From positions 1 to 15,794 of the forward strand of contig USPU01000014.1 in assembly GCA_900556745.1 (NCBI GenBank): a stretch of 15,794 nucleotides of DNA, given 5' to 3'. How positions within the stretch are numbered: the first letter of the stretch is position 1; each line of letters opens with the position of its first letter. The notes under the pieces are model-generated. The model saw nothing but the letters and a program-made list of their open reading frames with translations, was not told the origin of the DNA and ran no database searches. Position numbers and translations under genes: made by a program. Source of the stretch: an uncultured Veillonellaceae bacterium (lineage in GTDB: Bacteria; Bacillota; Negativicutes; Veillonellales; Negativicoccaceae). Positions 14,759-15,794 of the stretch are shown one piece after another.

Positions 14759-15794
14759 GTGCGACGTTTGCTATTGGCGGGGGCAACGGCACTCGCCATC
14801 GGAGCGGGCGCGTTCGAGTTTTATGTGAAACCGACAGTACTCGAGCAAGCGCCGGCTCTCGTGGACGAGGCCTTGGCGACAACCGTCAACGGTACAGTCC
14901 GTTACGACAAACTGGATATAGACTGGGCTTGGGACGCGCATGTGAAAAATGCGACGGTGACCGATGCCAAGGGAATGACGGTAGCGCGCATTCCGGATAT
15001 CGAAGTCAGCTGGAATCTGTGGCGGGCGCTCGAATATGCCATGGGTAAGCGCGCCTCTTTAGGCGTCATTGACGGCATTACGATCGAACAGCCGGAAGTT
15101 TGGTTGCGGGAAGAATCGGACCGTTCCTGGAATATTGCCCATTTGATCCGTCCGCAGGAAACGCAGACGGAGTTCTCTTTGCGCGCCAAAATCATGATTA
15201 ATCGCGGTTTGGCGCATTTGGAATTTTTACACGATCCCACTATCGATCTGACCGATGTCACGTGCGGGATGGATTTAAATGATTACCCGACCGTTACCGG
15301 CAGAGCGAAATTTTTATATAATAACGAACCTGTCACGCTGAACGGAAACTATACTTCGGCGGACGACTTTAACGCACACGTGACGGCGAAACGTTTGCCG
15401 ATCACGCTCGCGAATTACGTGCTGCGCGACGCGGCGCCGGACATCGCGCTGCAGGCGGGTGAGATTCACAACACGGATTTGAACGTCAGCGCCGATTCTA
15501 CCGGTTTACGCTATGACGGCACTACGGAATTGCGCGCCGGCGCGTTGCAATACGACCGGTATAACGTCACCGACGCCAAGGCCGTTGTGCGTCTGGCGAC
15601 GAATCGCCTGTCCTTTGCCGATGCGCAGGCGCAAGTGAACGGACAACCGCTGACGGCTAATGGTACGATATTACTTAATGACGATCCGGCGCTGGATCTG
15701 CATTTGGCGACGACGGGCGCGGAAGTGACGACGCTTGCCGATGTGCCTCTTTACGGGCCGGTCGCGGCCAATGCGCATGTGGGCGGCACGGTGG
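14759..15794 (+). CDS. tamB: TamB/AsmA-like translocation and assembly protein (partial, runs off window)
   Basis: The first 345 residues of a large envelope protein; the frame is open to the window edge. An N-terminal hydrophobic anchor (LLLAGATALAIGAGAF) follows two arginines. After it come AsmA/TamB-type features: IPDIEVSWNLWRAL, then IEQPEVWLREESDRSWNIAH (the 'P-E-V-x-L-x-R … S-W-N-I' block of the family) and repeated beta-rich units such as VTGRAKFLYNNEPVTLNG and QVNGQPLTANGTILLNDDP. TamB proteins span the periplasm as a hydrophobic groove and carry lipids or assist outer-membrane assembly. GTG 14759 is preferred because AGGAGG (14746-14751) lies seven bases upstream; ATG 14753 would leave a single-base spacer. 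It follows tolC by 43 bases with no terminator between. Confidence 0.83.
   Translation, partial: MRRLLLAGATALAIGAGAFEFYVKPTVLEQAPALVDEALATTVNGTVRYDKLDIDWAWDAHVKNATVTDAKGMTVARIPDIEVSWNLWRALEYAMGKRASLGVIDGITIEQPEVWLREESDRSWNIAHLIRPQETQTEFSLRAKIMINRGLAHLEFLHDPTIDLTDVTCGMDLNDYPTVTGRAKFLYNNEPVTLNGNYTSADDFNAHVTAKRLPITLANYVLRDAAPDIALQAGEIHNTDLNVSADSTGLRYDGTTELRAGALQYDRYNVTDAKAVVRLATNRLSFADAQAQVNGQPLTANGTILLNDDPALDLHLATTGAEVTTLADVPLYGPVAANAHVGGTV

Noticed and set aside
14616..14882. Opposite-strand small gene across the tolC-tamB junction
   Set aside because: It overlaps both tolC and the start of tamB, has no ribosome site and no recognisable sequence.

Overview
The window reads as chromosomal DNA from a diderm Firmicute of the class Negativicutes (the Veillonella, Dialister, Megasphaera, Selenomonas type). 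Firmicute-style features are strong AGGAGG ribosome sites, the ecfA1-ecfA2-ecfT-truA gene order and an ArlRS/CsrRS-like two-component pair. Alongside them are genes that only make sense with an outer membrane: mlaE-mlaF-mlaD, a TolC-like channel and a TamB-like protein. G+C is above one half by eye and alanine codons are mostly GCG/GCC. The genus cannot be fixed from the sequence. All recognisable genes lie on the + strand; no tRNA, rRNA, CRISPR, insertion sequence or phage gene was seen.

Layout. (1) 1-300: possible tail of an upstream gene, a weak terminator and a promoter. (2) 300-2460: an OmpR-type response regulator and its membrane histidine kinase, closed by a strong hairpin terminator. 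The kinase gene contains a perfect 15-bp inverted repeat followed by six T, in effect an intragenic terminator. (3) 2500-5951: a promoter, the energising module of an ECF vitamin/metal transporter (ecfA1, ecfA2, ecfT) and the tRNA pseudouridine synthase truA, all overlapping, then a terminator. (4) 5952-6237: a gene-free stretch with a short coding-like remnant. (5) 6238-10275: two paralogous exported DUF4163/DUF3298 (RsiV/PdaC-like) proteins, one a lipoprotein, followed without an obvious break by korA-korB, a two-subunit 2-oxoacid:ferredoxin oxidoreductase, then a terminator. (6) 10356 to the window end: an envelope operon mlaE-mlaF-mlaD-tolC-tamB, the last gene cut by the window edge.

How they fit. 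MlaE (permease), MlaF (ATPase) and MlaD (MCE protein) form an inner-membrane lipid transporter. MlaD carries an additional C-terminal stretch that looks like an outer-membrane beta barrel ending in Phe, so one protein could bridge both membranes, and no MlaA or MlaC gene is present here. TolC and TamB in the same operon point to a unit for lipid and small-molecule traffic across the two-membrane envelope. The ECF module supplies energy to substrate-binding S components encoded elsewhere.

The most noteworthy items are the intragenic terminator-like palindrome in the kinase gene, the MlaD-barrel fusion, the long apparent surface loop in the TolC homologue, and the linkage of two RsiV-like exported proteins to korAB. 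Several start codons were moved from the longest reading frame to a TTG, GTG or internal ATG on ribosome-site and promoter evidence.
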